From contig CAISYX010000337.1 of the NCBI GenBank assembly GCA_903889815.1, positions 1 to 31,524 on the forward strand: a DNA stretch of 31,524 bases, written 5' to 3'. The notes beneath the pieces are model-generated. The model saw only the letters and a program-made list of their open reading frames with translations, was not told where the DNA came from and searched no databases. The position numbers and the translations under genes were made by a program. How positions within the stretch are numbered: the stretch's first letter is position 1; each line of letters begins with the position of its first letter. This document shows positions 31,460 to 31,524 of the stretch, one piece after another. Source of the stretch: an uncultured Gammaproteobacteria bacterium (GTDB lineage: Bacteria; Pseudomonadota; Gammaproteobacteria; Pseudomonadales; Pseudohongiellaceae).

Positions 31460-31524
31460 TGTGGGAGCGGGCTTGTTGGGAGCGGGCTTGCCCGCGAACA
31501 GGTTCAGAAGGGTTCGCGGGCAAG
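31460..31524. repeat. REP-like cluster, cut by the right window edge
   Basis: GTGGGAGCGGGCTTG (31461-31475) is followed by a second, complete unit (31476-31499) ending in GCCCGCGAAC and then an inverted copy GTTCGCGGGCAAG (from 31512). The core is the same as at 4275 and 10489. The inverted pair gives the doublet arrangement common for such elements. Confidence 0.8.

Overview
The window is GC-rich, densely coded gammaproteobacterial DNA. Gene order points to the Pseudomonadales in the broad sense: gshB-tonB-yqgE-yqgF-pilT-yggS and parC-parE-yqiA-cpdA-DUF1249-nudF both follow arrangements known from Pseudomonas. REP-like palindromes resembling those of Pseudomonas occur at three places. The proteobacterial sortase-type two-component pair (PdsS/PdsR) is typical of marine and aquatic gammaproteobacteria, so an aquatic relative of Pseudomonas is my best guess; genus is not determinable here.

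Layout. 1-3521: a surface-polysaccharide segment with a glycosyltransferase cut by the left edge, two coupled GT2 rhamnosyltransferase-like genes and a small membrane protein. 3567-7412 (minus): a reduced Chp/CheA-type phosphorelay beside gshB, where Pseudomonas carries pilG-pilH-pilI-pilJ-pilK-chpA. Only a PilG-like receiver, a receiver lacking its phosphorylation residues, an Hpt-containing protein and a CheA-type ATPase piece remain. The last two are out of frame at a C8 tract next to an intragenic REP element. 7586-10491 (plus): gshB, a TonB-family gene, yqgE and yqgF, overlapping. 10576-11609 (minus): pilT with a one-base frameshift, then divergent yggS. 12382-12705: a small membrane zinc-ribbon protein. 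12864-17477 (plus): an operon of a FimX-like degenerate GGDEF/EAL protein, a membrane cyclase-like protein missing catalytic residues, and a response regulator with an unusual receiver and no known output domain.

17551-24718 (minus): ppiC-nudF-DUF1249-cpdA-yqiA-parE-parC, mostly with overlapping or near-touching ends. 24856-26232 (minus): an RpoE-ChrR (ECF11-type) sigma/anti-sigma pair of the singlet-oxygen response. It shares an upstream region with a divergent NTF2-like gene and a secreted protein of unknown function, and ECF11-like promoter motifs can be read on both strands. 27622-30536 (minus): the PdsS/PdsR-like pair, with no sortase in the window. 30782-31447: a glutathione transferase, then a REP cluster cut by the right edge.

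A shared theme is type IV pilus control: pilT, the Chp-like relay, FimX and cAMP turnover (CpdA) are all here, but several parts are frameshifted or have lost catalytic residues. Either this lineage has remodelled pilus signalling into binding-only modules, or some frameshifts are assembly errors. Re-reading two sites (about 4247-4254 and about 11286) would decide much of this. I saw no tRNA, rRNA, CRISPR array or transposase gene.
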